Source of the DNA: DYJE01 sp041660385
Lineage (GTDB): Bacteria > Desulfobacterota > Desulfobacteria > Desulfobacterales > Desulfolunaceae
Assembly (NCBI GenBank): GCA_041660385.1
Contig: JBAZWJ010000002.1
Coordinates: 124,001-188,000, forward strand
Reading direction: 5' to 3'
Length of the DNA: 64,000 nt
Below, in pieces: positions 1 through 11,900 of the stretch. Positions within the stretch are counted from its first letter, which is position 1; each line of letters begins with the position of its first letter. Below the pieces are notes generated by a model, which searched no databases, was not told the origin of the DNA, and saw only the letters and a list, made by a program, of their open reading frames with translations. Position numbers and translations under genes: made by a program.

Positions 1-162
1 GATTTTGCGCCTTCTTTTGTTGATCAGGCTTATTTCAATCTCGCCCTGATTGAAGAAAAGACCGGCATGAAAAAAGATGCTATCGAACATATGAAAAAAG
101 CCCTGGAAATTAATCCATTGAATACCAACGCAGCACGATTTCTCGAAACAAAAAAACTTTAA
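1..162 (+). CDS. TPR-repeat protein, C-terminal end (5' partial)
   Basis: An open frame enters from the left edge and stops with TAA at 160-162, giving the last 53 residues of a protein. The segment reads as one tetratricopeptide repeat: 'AYFNLALIEEKTG' followed by 'AIEHMKKALEINPLN', which matches the helix-turn-helix spacing and the closing 'ALEINP' of a TPR. It ends in a Lys-rich tail. Function cannot be told from this fragment. It lies 124 bp upstream of a LysM lipoprotein gene on the same strand, so a link to the cell envelope is possible but unproven. Confidence 0.75.
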   Translation, partial: DFAPSFVDQAYFNLALIEEKTGMKKDAIEHMKKALEINPLNTNAARFLETKKL

Positions 163-286
163 CTGACTTCCTTAGAAGTCGAAGGATGACAACAAAACAT
201 TTATGTTGAATATATGATGTTCTGGTGTATATAAAGGCAGGTAAGGGCTTTTCCCATCAGATTCAATCGTTCGGATCATTCGAAAA

Positions 287-724
287 ATGAATAAATTGAT
301 AAAAAAGATTCTATTTTTCTGTATCATCATTGCAAGCTTACTCAACTGTTCATGTTCAATGTTTGGTGGTGGAGAAAAAAAATGGACGCCCCTTAAGCAT
401 AGTTCTTCTGGTTTTGACCACCGGGTGACTTGGCCTGATGAAAGTCTTGAAATTATAGCAAGATGGTATACCGGGAAGTCTGAAAATTCTGTCAGGCTCG
501 TTGAGTCCAATCCAACGATTGATCCTGATAGAATAATCGTTGGGTCACTTGTTTTTATTCCAAAAGATATTCTTATCACAACGGAGTCCATGCCAAGATC
601 CCATGTTGATGATTCTTACAAAAAGAAGACAACCCAAAAAACAAACCCAGCCAGAAAAGATCGAGAAAAAAAACAACTTCCCCCAGCATCAAAAAATGAT
701 TTTCAACTTTTCGGACCTCGGTAG
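287..724 (+). CDS. LysM-domain lipoprotein-like protein
   Basis: This is a 145-residue protein. The N terminus is basic, then a hydrophobic stretch (about residues 8-19) ends in 'SLLNC'. That resembles a lipoprotein signal with C21 as the likely acylated residue, although Asn before the Cys is atypical; C23 is an alternative. Residues about 45-95 form a LysM-type domain ('VTWPDESLEIIARWYTG', 'VESNPTI', 'IIVGSLVFIPKDIL'), the fold that binds peptidoglycan or chitin-like glycans. The C-terminal third is Lys-rich and probably disordered. The gene precedes an exported pentapeptide-repeat gene by 24 bp, so the two are probably co-transcribed. Inference: an envelope-anchored, peptidoglycan-associated protein. 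Confidence 0.7.
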   Translation: MNKLIKKILFFCIIIASLLNCSCSMFGGGEKKWTPLKHSSSGFDHRVTWPDESLEIIARWYTGKSENSVRLVESNPTIDPDRIIVGSLVFIPKDILITTESMPRSHVDDSYKKKTTQKTNPARKDREKKQLPPASKNDFQLFGPR

Positions 725-748
725 AATACAAATTAAAGGAAGACTCCT

Positions 749-2332
749 TTGAAATTATTTAATATTTATACATACACTATCCTATTATTCTATTTATTGG
801 TTTTAAACGAAAACCAGAGCGCTTTCGGCCTAAAAAACGATCGTTTGAAGGTGAACTCTAAAAATATTGAGAGTCGTATGGTGAGTGGGGCAAAATTTGA
901 ACAAGTGATGATTCAGAATATTAAAATACCATCAAAAGATTTGAATCATGTCAGAATGATTAATGTTGGTATTGACGGGGCAATTCTTGATAAAGTGGAT
1001 ATGAGAGATTCCGTTATCATCGCTTCGGATTGGAACAAATCAAGCTTAAAAGGAATCAATCTCAGTGGCGCGAAAATTCAAAATTCACGCTTCGATTTCA
1101 TAAACATGATGGATTCTGATTTGAATTATGTTGTTCTGACCGGCTCAGAAATCCGTTCATCCAGCTTGAAAAACATTAAAATGAAAGGCTCATATATAAC
1201 TGATGCGGTTTTTGCCTCAGTTGACCTGTCAACATCAGACACCAGCTTTTCCGTGTTTTCTATGACTTTTGAGGGTGTTAATTTTAAAAGAGCTGATGCT
1301 CATAGTTCACATATTTATAATTCAAGTATTTTTGCATCAGATTTTACCGGTGCCAATTTGAGCGGTGTCAAATTTGAAAAAGTAGTGTTCGGACCACAAA
1401 AAAACGTGAACTCCAATTTAAGAGAAACAAATCTCAGTTTTTCGTATATGAAAATGGTTGATATGATTTCCATGGATCTGAGTGGAAGTTATATGAGGGG
1501 GATTACAGCTGAAAATTGCAATTTTTCATATTGCAATCTGAGTAATGCACGGTTGAATGATGGTTTTTTAGTTAAGACCACATTCAAAGGCGCAGATTTG
1601 AGATACGCCGAAATGAAGAAAACTCAAGCCCGTGAATTACAATTCAGTGGAACAAATATGTCCAGTGCAAATTTTAGCAATTCGGATTTTGAGCGATCTG
1701 TTTTTGACGATGCTATCATGGAAAAAATTAAGTTGGATGGTGCAACCATAAAAAATTCGAGTATGAAAAAAACAAATTTATCCTTTGCATCATTAGCTTT
1801 AGCCAATCTTGAGGGGAGTGACTTGACTGGTTGTGCGGTAAAATCAGTCAATATGACGAAAACCGGTTTAAATCAGATCGTACTAAACTCTGTACGATTC
1901 GAAAACGTAAATCTGACAGGAGCAAAGCTTGCTGGTGTTTCTATGAGAAACAGCATCTGGATCAATGTTAAATTTTCTGGGGCGGTTCTTACGGGATGCG
2001 ATATGACAGACAACTCATTTAAGGGATGTAATTTTGACGGTGCTGTTATGACCGGCGTTGTATTAAAAGGCAGTTCCATAGAAGGTTCAAGCTTGAAAGG
2101 AGTTTCTTTGCGTTCCGCCGATATGCGAAATACTCTATGCAAAAAAGTGGTTTTCGATGGATCTGTTTTCAAAGAAGCTGTATTGAAAAACGCCATATTT
2201 GAACGATCTTCCGTCATTCAAGTTGATTTTACGAATGCCGATATTAAAGGTGCTAATTTTACAGGCACGTCTATGAAAAAAGTTAGGGGTTTTAATAAAG
2301 CCATAAACGCTGATAAAGCGTCGGGACTATGA
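749..2332 (+). CDS. Exported pentapeptide-repeat protein
   Basis: This is a 527-residue protein. I accept the TTG start because 'AAAGGA' lies at about 735-740, eight bases upstream. A hydrophobic signal peptide (residues about 6-27, 'LLFYLLVLNENQSAFG') is followed almost to the end by tandem five-residue repeats of the A(D/N)LXX type, such as 'ANLSGVKF', 'ADLRYAEM', 'ANLEGSDL' and 'ADIKGANF'. Many repeats use Met or Val at the central position. Such repeats fold as a right-handed quadrilateral beta-helix. Most known pentapeptide proteins are cytoplasmic, so a signal peptide suggests a periplasmic or surface structural or binding role. It follows a LysM lipoprotein by 24 bp. No enzymatic domain is visible. 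Confidence 0.8.
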   Translation: MKLFNIYTYTILLFYLLVLNENQSAFGLKNDRLKVNSKNIESRMVSGAKFEQVMIQNIKIPSKDLNHVRMINVGIDGAILDKVDMRDSVIIASDWNKSSLKGINLSGAKIQNSRFDFINMMDSDLNYVVLTGSEIRSSSLKNIKMKGSYITDAVFASVDLSTSDTSFSVFSMTFEGVNFKRADAHSSHIYNSSIFASDFTGANLSGVKFEKVVFGPQKNVNSNLRETNLSFSYMKMVDMISMDLSGSYMRGITAENCNFSYCNLSNARLNDGFLVKTTFKGADLRYAEMKKTQARELQFSGTNMSSANFSNSDFERSVFDDAIMEKIKLDGATIKNSSMKKTNLSFASLALANLEGSDLTGCAVKSVNMTKTGLNQIVLNSVRFENVNLTGAKLAGVSMRNSIWINVKFSGAVLTGCDMTDNSFKGCNFDGAVMTGVVLKGSSIEGSSLKGVSLRSADMRNTLCKKVVFDGSVFKEAVLKNAIFERSSVIQVDFTNADIKGANFTGTSMKKVRGFNKAINADKASGL

Positions 2333-2909
2333 CCCGGAGGACAAACCCAAATGATTCATCCGACTTCTGCTTGTTACATGGGGTTTGATGTATTCCCCAT
2401 TCTTTCTTATTCTTACCTTTTTTCTTTGAGATTTTCTTTGGGCGTCACAGGATTTGTTTTTTAAAAAATAAACATTTTTTAATTGCTTTTTATCAATGAG
2501 TTGTGGTGTATTTAGTATCAGATTTTAGTAGTAAAGCAGTTTTGTACATTATCTTTTTTTATAATTAATCAATATTTATTCTTTGATAGTTCATTGACGG
2601 TCGCATATATTAGCGATCATTGATCCTTAAATTGGTTGTTAAGTACCCACCAGATTATATTCAATATATTTTCAGTTTATTGTATTTTTATTATGTTGTT
2701 TCGCCCATGAAGATCTAAATCCGGTTTGAATAATCATCCGAATGAAGATCTGTGGCTGATTATTTCATTTTAATCATTTCATCTAATTCTCGTGTTTCCC
2801 TTTGAGTTGCATTTAAATTGGCGTCATTCGATTCGCCTTAATTAAATATTTCGCGAAAAATCGCGGAAGATGAACACCCGCCTAATTAACCAAAATGAAA
2901 GGAAATGAA
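2333..2909. other. AT-rich intergenic region upstream of the megasynthase
   Basis: About 575 bp of strongly AT-rich sequence without a convincing gene. The decamer ATGAAGATCT occurs twice (2707-2716 and 2742-2751), 35 bp apart, which could be a regulator site. A small hairpin CGCGA-AAAA-TCGCG lies at 2852-2865, about 45 bp before the megasynthase start. No promoter with both good -35 and -10 boxes and proper spacing was found by eye. Confidence 0.4.
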
Positions 2910-5900
2910 ATGGAAAAGAAAGCCACTGGCACTCTTGTCGACTTGATGTTGTTCAGAAATGAAATATCAAGAAATAAAGAGCTGTATTCATTTTTGTCCG
3001 GGTCTGAATCTCTTGATGTGTCCTACGGCTTATTGTTTGAATCATCTTTAAAAACAGCAGGATTCCTTCAGAATAAATATAAAATGGGTGACCGGGTTAT
3101 ACTTGCCTTAAAACCTGGGCTGGATTTCGTATCATCTTTTTTTGGCTGTTTATGTGCAGGTATAATACCCATACCCTTGTACCCGCCATTTTCCAAAGCA
3201 TTCATTGATAAAATCACTCATGTAATTGAAGATGCATCGCCCAAAGGCATCATTACATCTCAAGATCTCGCTGAAGCCGGTAGAAATATCGGATGGTCAT
3301 ATGATAATATCGATCTGATTCTTTATGAAGAATTTTCTGATGACTGGGCTGTACGATGGAAGAAGCCGGATATGACCGGAAGTGACATTGCGTTTATTCA
3401 GTATACTTCAGGTTCTACGAATAATCCCAAAGGTGTGGTTGTTACACATGACAATATTATTCATAATGAAATATTGATAAACAAGGGGTTCGGATTTTCT
3501 GAAGGTGAAAATGTTACAGGAGTAAGCTGGCTTCCCTTATACCATGATCTGGGTCTGATCGGTGTCGTGCTTCAAGCGTTTTATGCCGGTTATAAAGCTG
3601 TTCTTATGTCGCCGCTCGATTTTCTTGCTGATCCCATATCATGGCTTGAAACAATTTCTAAAACAAGGGCTGTTATCAGTGGAGGACCTAATTTCGCCTA
3701 TGATCTTTGTGTCAGAAAATATGATGCGAAACGTTGCGAAAAACTTGATTTATCGTGCTGGAATATCGCTTTTTCCGGTGCAGAACCTGTTCGTATCGAT
3801 ACAATAGATCGTTTTTGTTCTCTATATGAAAGTCACGGGTTCAAACGAAATTCATTTACTCCATGTTATGGCCTGGCTGAAAACACGCTTTTTGCGAGCT
3901 GTGCTCCAAAAGATCATAGATTCAATGAAGTACATGTTGATAAAGATGCGTTTGCCAATGGAATTATCACCACTGCGGCAATTGCGTCCGAGACTACCAC
4001 AAGGCTTATTTGTAACGGAGTAACTCCGAAAGGTCAGACCCTATGTATTGTCGATCCGGAACGGTTAGAGATATTGCCGGAAAATCGCGTTGGTGAAATC
4101 TGGATAAAGGGTGAAAGTGTTGCGAAGGGCTACTGGAATAAACCCGATCTGACGAGAGAAACATTTGAAGCCTATTCGCAAGAAGGTGAGGGACCATTCT
4201 TAAGAACAGGTGACCTGGGTTTCTTGATGAATGGAGAGCTTTATATCGCAGGACGTATTAAAGACATGATGATATTTCGCGGACGAAACTATTATCCTCA
4301 GGATATCGAAATGAGCGTTGAAAAAACAAGTAGCGCTATACGGTCTGGGAGAGTGGCAGCTTTTATGACAGAAGACGAATTATGCATCATTGCTGAATAC
4401 AGCGGAGCGGTTGAACGTGAAACCACACATAATATCGTAAAAAAGATTTTCATGCAGGTTAAGAAAGACCACGAGCTGAATTCAGGGGAAGTGATTCTTG
4501 TTTCACCCAAAAGTCTGCCTGTGACCACAAGCGGGAAAATTCGAAGAAACGAATCAAGAGCACGTTTTGAAAAGAATGAATTCTCCGTAATCGACAGACT
4601 TTCAAAGATTGATGAAAAAATCCCGACTCATTCGGAAGAGAGAATTGACAGAGAAGATTTAAGGTATTCATTGATCAGCAAGTTTTCAGCATTTTTCAAC
4701 CTGTATCCCGATGAAATTGATCCGGACCAACCTTTCGGCAATTACGGGATGACGTCTTCTGAAGCGGTGGAACTGACGGACGAACTGGAAAAAATAACAA
4801 ATAAACCCTGTTCTCCCACGTTATTTTATGATTATCCAACCGTGAATAAATTGATTGAATTCTTTACAGGTCACGGTGGTAATAAAGAAATTGAAAACGG
4901 AGCATCATTAGAACGGCACCGCGATTACAACGGGGATATCGCCATTATTGGAGTCAGCTGCAGATTCCCTGGCGCAGATGGAATTGACGAATTCTGGGCG
5001 AATCTTGAAAATTCAATTGATTCCGTTGTCGAATTCCCTGAGGATGTGCGTTCGTCTTTTCTACGGAATGTGAAAGGTAATTTTGCAAGATGCGGGGGGT
5101 TTATCAGGGATATTGATGCGTTTGATGCGAATTTCTTTAATATCAACGCACGGGAAGCCAGATTGATGGACCCGCAGCACAGACTTTTTCTTGAAACGGT
5201 CTGGAATACAATTGAAAACGCAGGTTATGCACCGAAAAAGCTTGCAGGAATGGATATTGGCGTATTCGCAGGGGTTTCATCTTTCGATTATTATGAAGTG
5301 ATTCGTGAATCGGGACTTGAACCTGAAGCTTATACAGCTACAGGACTTGCCCATACTATGATTGCAAACCGCATCTCCTATCTTATGGATTTTCATGGCC
5401 CCAGCGAGGCCATTGATACAGCCTGTTCCAGTTCGCTTGTGGCAGTTTACCGCGCCATTTCAGCCTTACGACAGGGTGATTGTTCCATGGCTGTTGCAGG
5501 CGGAGTGAATATCATGATTTCAGGTGGCAGCTTCACATCACTCGGGCGATCAGGTTTTCTGAGTGCACAGGGGCATTGCAACACATTCGACAGTCATGCC
5601 GACGGTTATGTGAGGGGCGAGGGGGTGGGAGCTGTTCTTTTAAAACCTCTGGCTGACGCTGAAAGAGATGGTGACTTCATCCATGCAGTTATCAAAGGAG
5701 CCGCAGTCTGTCACGGCGGGAAAACCGAATCGCTCACAGCTCCCGGATCTTCTGCCCAGTCTAATCTTGTAATGAAATCTGTTCATAATTCAAAAATCCA
5801 TCCGGGGAGTATCGGTTACATTGAAACCCATGGAACAGGTACGATTTTAGGCGATCCCATTGAAGTCAACGGGCTTTTGATGGCGTTCAGGGAGTTGTAT

Positions 5901-8900
5901 CGTGAAAATGGATGCGATTACAAAAAACCGTCCTGCGCTCTTGGTTCGGTGAAAAGTAATATTGGTCATCTTGAATCCGCAGCAGGGATCGCCGGGTTGA
6001 TCAAGGTGATGGAAATACTTAAACGAAAAACCATTCCTCCCACAGCACATCTCCGAGATATTAATCCGTTGATACAGATTCAGGAAACTCCATTCTACAT
6101 CAATACAAAAAACACAGGATGGGATTCACCTGAAACCGTAGATGGGCATGAGTTACCGAGACGAGCGGGCATAAGTTCCTTTGGATTTGGCGGGTCCTAC
6201 GCCCATGTGGTGCTTGAAGAGTACGATTGCAAATTGACAGGCATAAAATCGGCAGAAAACCTTGTTGTTTATTCGTCTAAAACCCGTGAAGGTCTCGTTC
6301 GTCTTGTAATCAGGCAACTTGACTGGCTTAAAAATAAATCACATGCGTGGATGACAGAAGGCGGTCTGTTCGATTATGCATGCACATTATCCGAAGGAAG
6401 AGATCATCACGAACACCGTCTTGCTGTGGTGGTAGCAGATAAAAATGCGTTGATAGACTGCCTTGACGAATATATTTTAAAAGGGACTGCAACGAGAGAT
6501 GCCTTTCTGGGTTCCATTGAGAAAGTCATTAAAGACGATAAGTTGTCTATCAACGATTTAAGAACTGCGGGAGCACAATGGGTCAAGGGTAGACGATTTG
6601 ATTTTGCTGTATTACGTCAAGGACAATCATTCAGAAAGATTCCTCTACCGGGTTATTCATTTGAAAAAACAAGTTATTTTGCCATTGATCATGATGCATC
6701 TTCAAATTCGGCTTATCAAAATTTTCATGCTGTTCATTCTGATTATTCAGATAACAAATGTACAAAAATCCAACGGTCATACGAAGATATCGAAATGTTT
6801 TTAAGGGATGGCGTTTCAGATATTACAGGGCTTGATAAGTCTGACCTTGCTTCCGATCAAACGTTTGATTTCTGGGGGATGGATTCCATCGCTGTGATCA
6901 GTCTGATCAGCCGTCTTGAGGAGTGGGCTGGTCTTGAAATACCTCCATCTGCAATTCAGGACCACAGAACAATCGAACATCTTGCCCGGTTTGTTGCTGA
7001 GGGTGCCGTAGTATCTGAAAAAATTGTGGATCTCATTCCGGAAACAGAGTTGGATGAATTCCAGTTCAGAAAGGATACACCCATGGCGCCTGTATCCGGG
7101 AAAGCGATTTTTCTTACCGGTTGCACAGGATATCTGGGATCTTATCTTCTCGTGGAGCTTCTTTCAAAAACAGACGCTGATATCTATTGTCTCGTGAGGG
7201 CAGAAAACAAGGAAAAGGGAAAGGAAAGAATCTTTAAAGCGGCTCGTATATTTGGAGCTTCGGATAATTTCAACCAATATACGCACAGGATTCATACAGT
7301 TGTTGGCGATCTTGGAGAATGGCGTCTTGGTCTGGAAAGAAAGGAGTTCAATTTCCTTTGCACTGTTATCGACACGATCTGGCACTGCGGAGCAACGGTG
7401 GATTGGATGAAACCCTATGATGCCCTGAAAAATACCAATGTGGAAGGTACACGTGAAATTATTAAAATGGCGGGGACAGTTCAGATCAAGACCCTTCATT
7501 TTATTTCATCCCTTGCTGTCCTTCCCCTTGTGAACGGTGAAAACCAGTGGTTTGAGCAACCCGTCAACGACCCTCGCGGAATAACCGTGGGGTATGGGCA
7601 GAGCAAATGGGTGGCAGAACAGTTGTGCCTCAAGGCAAGTCGTTGGAACATTCCTGTTTACGTATATCGTTTTGATTATGTGGCTGGAACCCCCGGAAAA
7701 GGAGTGATGAAAGAAAGCGATTTTATCGCCCGTCTGATCAAGGGAAGCATTCAGCTTGGGGTCATTCCATTGGAAGAAACGAACTTTGATATCATTCCGG
7801 TGGACTATCTCTGCCGGATGATGACAGCCATTGCGCAATCGGGAGATAATCATGGAAAGATCTACCACCTGATTAACAGGCGGCCTTTTTCCACATCCGA
7901 TTTCGCCGAACTGATCAGGACAAGGGGATATAAGGTCAGAAGAATGCCTTTTGAGTTCTGGAAAAAACTGACCAAGAAAAATCCTCGAAACGCACTTTAT
8001 CCCCTTTACCCTTTTATCAATCGCTATGATACATGGGCCTTTCAAAGTTACAGTTCATGGACCGTGGACAATACCAACACTATGACAGCTTTATTCAAGG
8101 CTGATAAAACACTGATCAGCAATATTCCTGGGCCTTCTGATATTCTTGAGTCGGTGATGGACTATCTTGAAAACACAGGATTTATTCCCAGAGGCATGTT
8201 CGGACATATTGCCGGGCGACAGCTCACTTACTGGGAAAACCAGCTTAAAGATGTACCAGTTGGACCAGCTGTTCCTGTGAAGTCCTACGAATTTTCGAAT
8301 GCAAATTGCCAGGATTATTATGGAACAGTCACGTTTTCAACCAAGGCACTTTCCGCTTTGAGGAAGACTGGTTTGGCAGATGGCCTGTGTGATAAGGACA
8401 TCATGCTCAGCCTCGTTTTTGTCCTTCTTTACCGATATGGAAGACAGAGTGATATTCTTATAGCGGCTTCAGATCGGTCTGAGGAAAAAGATGTCCAGAT
8501 CAACCCTTCTCTTTTTATCAGGTCTGTCGTGGATTCCGTGTCAACGATCAGCTCAATGGTGCATACCATGAAACAGCTTGTGGCCGAAGCGAAAGCCAAC
8601 GGTGATATCGCAGAGGATATTCTTGAAACCATGATTGGCATAACGGATGATTCATATCCTGCACAATTCGTCTGGGATGTTGACGGTCAAAATCAATATC
8701 TGAGAAAATCACAAATCCGCTTCATGTTTTCTAAAACCGGCGAGGGGTTAAACTGTCGTATCGTGTTTGACAGCGCCCGCTATGATAAAACTATAATCGA
8801 AAAAATGGCGGTCCACCTTGAAAATCTTATAAACCGTTTACCTGAACACATGGATAAATCCTTGTCGTCATTTTCCATGCTTTCAGGTGACGAAAGAGAT

Positions 8901-11900
8901 GAACTCATTTTCAAACACAACCAGACTGACATGGATTATCCCAAAGATATGTGCATCCACAGCCTGTTTACGAAAAAAGCATTAGAGAACCCCGAAAAAA
9001 TAGCTCTTTTGTTCGATGGCAGGAACATGAGCTACGGTGAGTTGAACCATAGGTCCGATCTTGTTGCCGTTTATCTCAAACTCAGAGGTATTGGCCGAGG
9101 CCATGTGGTGGGTATTCACATGGACCGATCCATGACCATGATTGTGGCGTTGATGGGAATCTTGAAGTGTGGGGCAGCTTATCTTCCCCTGGATAAAGAT
9201 TATCCTGATGAGCGTTTGAAACACATGATGAATGACGCTCAAGCTAAACTGGTGTTCATTGATCAGGGACAGGAGAAAGAATTTTGCTGTGATGTCCCTG
9301 TTATGACCATTGAGAACGAAAGTAAGACATTGGAAGATCTTGCAAAAAGAAAGGATTTTCAGGAGCTGTTGGCAGAAATGGAGAGAGAAGCATCACCACA
9401 GGATGTGGCCTATATGATTTACACCAGCGGGAGCACGGGAAAACCCAAAGGTGTTATGGCCATGCACCAGGGTATAGTGAACCTTGTCCATGCCATGGAC
9501 AAGCTTGTGGAATTCGGCTCTGACGATACCATGCTCTGCCTCACGCGTCTAAGTTTTGATATGGTAAAACCCGAACTGTACATCCCTCTATTGAAAGGAG
9601 GGACCATGCATATCCTTCCTGAACATGTGGGTAAAGACGGGTATCTTTTGAAGGAATTTCTGGAAAAGAATTCCATATCGCTTATGCAAGCCACACCGTC
9701 ATCCTGGCGTCTTCTGACTTATGCCGGCTGGCAAGGGAACCCACGCATGACCATGATAACCGGCGGAGAGCCACTGCCAGGGAATTTGGCTGCCAGCCTT
9801 GTTACTAAAGGGAAAAAGCTGCTCAACCTTTACGGGCCAACAGAGACCACAGTCTGGTCAACCGCAGCACACATTACGGAGAATTCTGGAGTTCATATTG
9901 GTTATCCCATTGGTAATACAAAGCTTTATGTACTTGACCAGGATCTTCAACCTGTTCCCAGAGGGATAGCCGGCGAGCTGTACATCGCAGGTGATGGTGT
10001 GACCAAAGGATACCATGAAAATTCTGAGCTTACCCGGTCGCGGTATCTCGTGGATCCTTTCCATGGATCAGGTTTATCGCGGATGTATAGAACGGGTGAT
10101 CTTGTGAGGATGAGACCGGACGGCGCTCTGGAATACATCGAGAGAATTGATCACCAGGTGAAAGTAAGGGGTTACAGAATTGAACTCAAGGAAATCGAAC
10201 AAACGCTCAGTTCAATTCCGGGAGTTGAGGAAGCTGTTGTTCTTGCCAGAGATAATCAAAAAGGGGATAAAACCCTCATGGCCTGGGTCACGGGGGATAC
10301 CAGGATTCAGTCGATGGATTTCAGAATTTTGAAGGAGCAAATAGGAGAACAACTTCCGCCATGGATGGTTCCGTCCCAGATCATTATTCTTGAATCCATG
10401 CCGTTAAACACCAACGGTAAAATCGACCGATCAAGACTTCCTGATTTTAAAGCGGATAATAAGGATATTAAAGAAACTCCTCAAAATTATATGGAAAAAG
10501 CCCTTGTCTTTATGTGGGAAGATGTCCTCGGTATCCCGAATATTGGAATCGATGATGATTTCATAGAATGGGGCGGAGATTCCTTGAAAGCCATGAAGCT
10601 TCTTGTGGATGTCAATGAGCAATTCAGTGTTTCCCTAACAGTTCAACGGCTTTTTGAAAACATGACTGTGAGGAAACTGGCAGATACCCTGGAACGGATG
10701 CAGCGTGGAGAGGGGATTCACGAAAACGATACGGCTGCCCGGATGCGTGAGGATTCGGTGCTCAATTATGATTTTATTAATGGTTCTCCTGAAAAGCCGG
10801 AACGATATGGTTCGTATAGTCATGTATTTCTGACAGGTGTCACCGGTTATCTCGGAGCCTATCTATTGAGAGATCTCCTCGAAAAAACGGATGCCAGCGT
10901 GTTTTGCCTTGTGAGAGCCAAGAACGATGATGGTGCAATGATACGCATCAAAACCAATCTTGATCTCTACGGTTTATGGGATGATGGGTATTCCGAAAGA
11001 ATCATACCTCTTTCGGGAGATTTGGCACTTCCTTGTTTCGGTCTCCATGAAGAAACATATCGTTCGGTGTCTTCTAAGGCGGATGCCGTTTTCCATAACG
11101 GAGCCATGGTTAATTTTTCATATCCTTATGCTCTTCTCAAAAAAGCCAATGTAACAGGCACCCGTGAAGTTTTGAAGTTTGCGTCGGAAAACCGGATCAA
11201 GCCTCTGTATTATGTATCCACCATTGGTGTATTTGAACGAAAAAATCCTGATCTAAACCGACCAGTTTTTGAAGACAGCAACCTACCAAACCCGGAAGAG
11301 CTCTATTACGGATACGCCCAGAGCAAGTGGGTCGCAGAAAAACTCGTACGTGCCTACAGGGATTTTGGAATGCCTGTTACCATCGTAAGACCCGGACCCA
11401 TTTACGGAGACAGTCAAAGCGGAGCGTTGAACACAGATGATTTTTTCTGCCGTATGATAGGGGCCTGTTCCAAATTCAACGCGGTTCCCGAGCTCAATGT
11501 GGAACTGGACGGTCTGCCCGTGGATCATGTCAGTTCAGCCATTGTGGATATTGCCCTGACACCGGAAACCATGGGCAGAAATTATCATATTGTAAGCCCT
11601 TATCCCATCCATCTGAGAACCATATTTGAACGGATGAATCAAGAGGGTTACACGATGAATATGATATCGGTTCCAGAATGGACGGATATATTGAGGCGTG
11701 AAGCATTGGATGATCCTGAACTTATGGCGTTTCTACCCCTGGTAGATGCTGTGATGCCAGATACAGGTGGAAAGACGTTTTTCCAGATGCAGACCGGAAA
11801 CAGACAGCGTTACGCCTGCTCGAATCTCATGGATTGCTTATCGTTAAAAGGGGTTTCTGTGGAACCGGTCCAAAGTGAAATATTTGTAAGATATCTTGAA

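Noticed and set aside
172..591. Minus-strand frame opposite the LysM gene
   Set aside because: The plus-strand frame has a lipoprotein-like signal and a LysM domain; the antisense frame has neither motif nor start signal.
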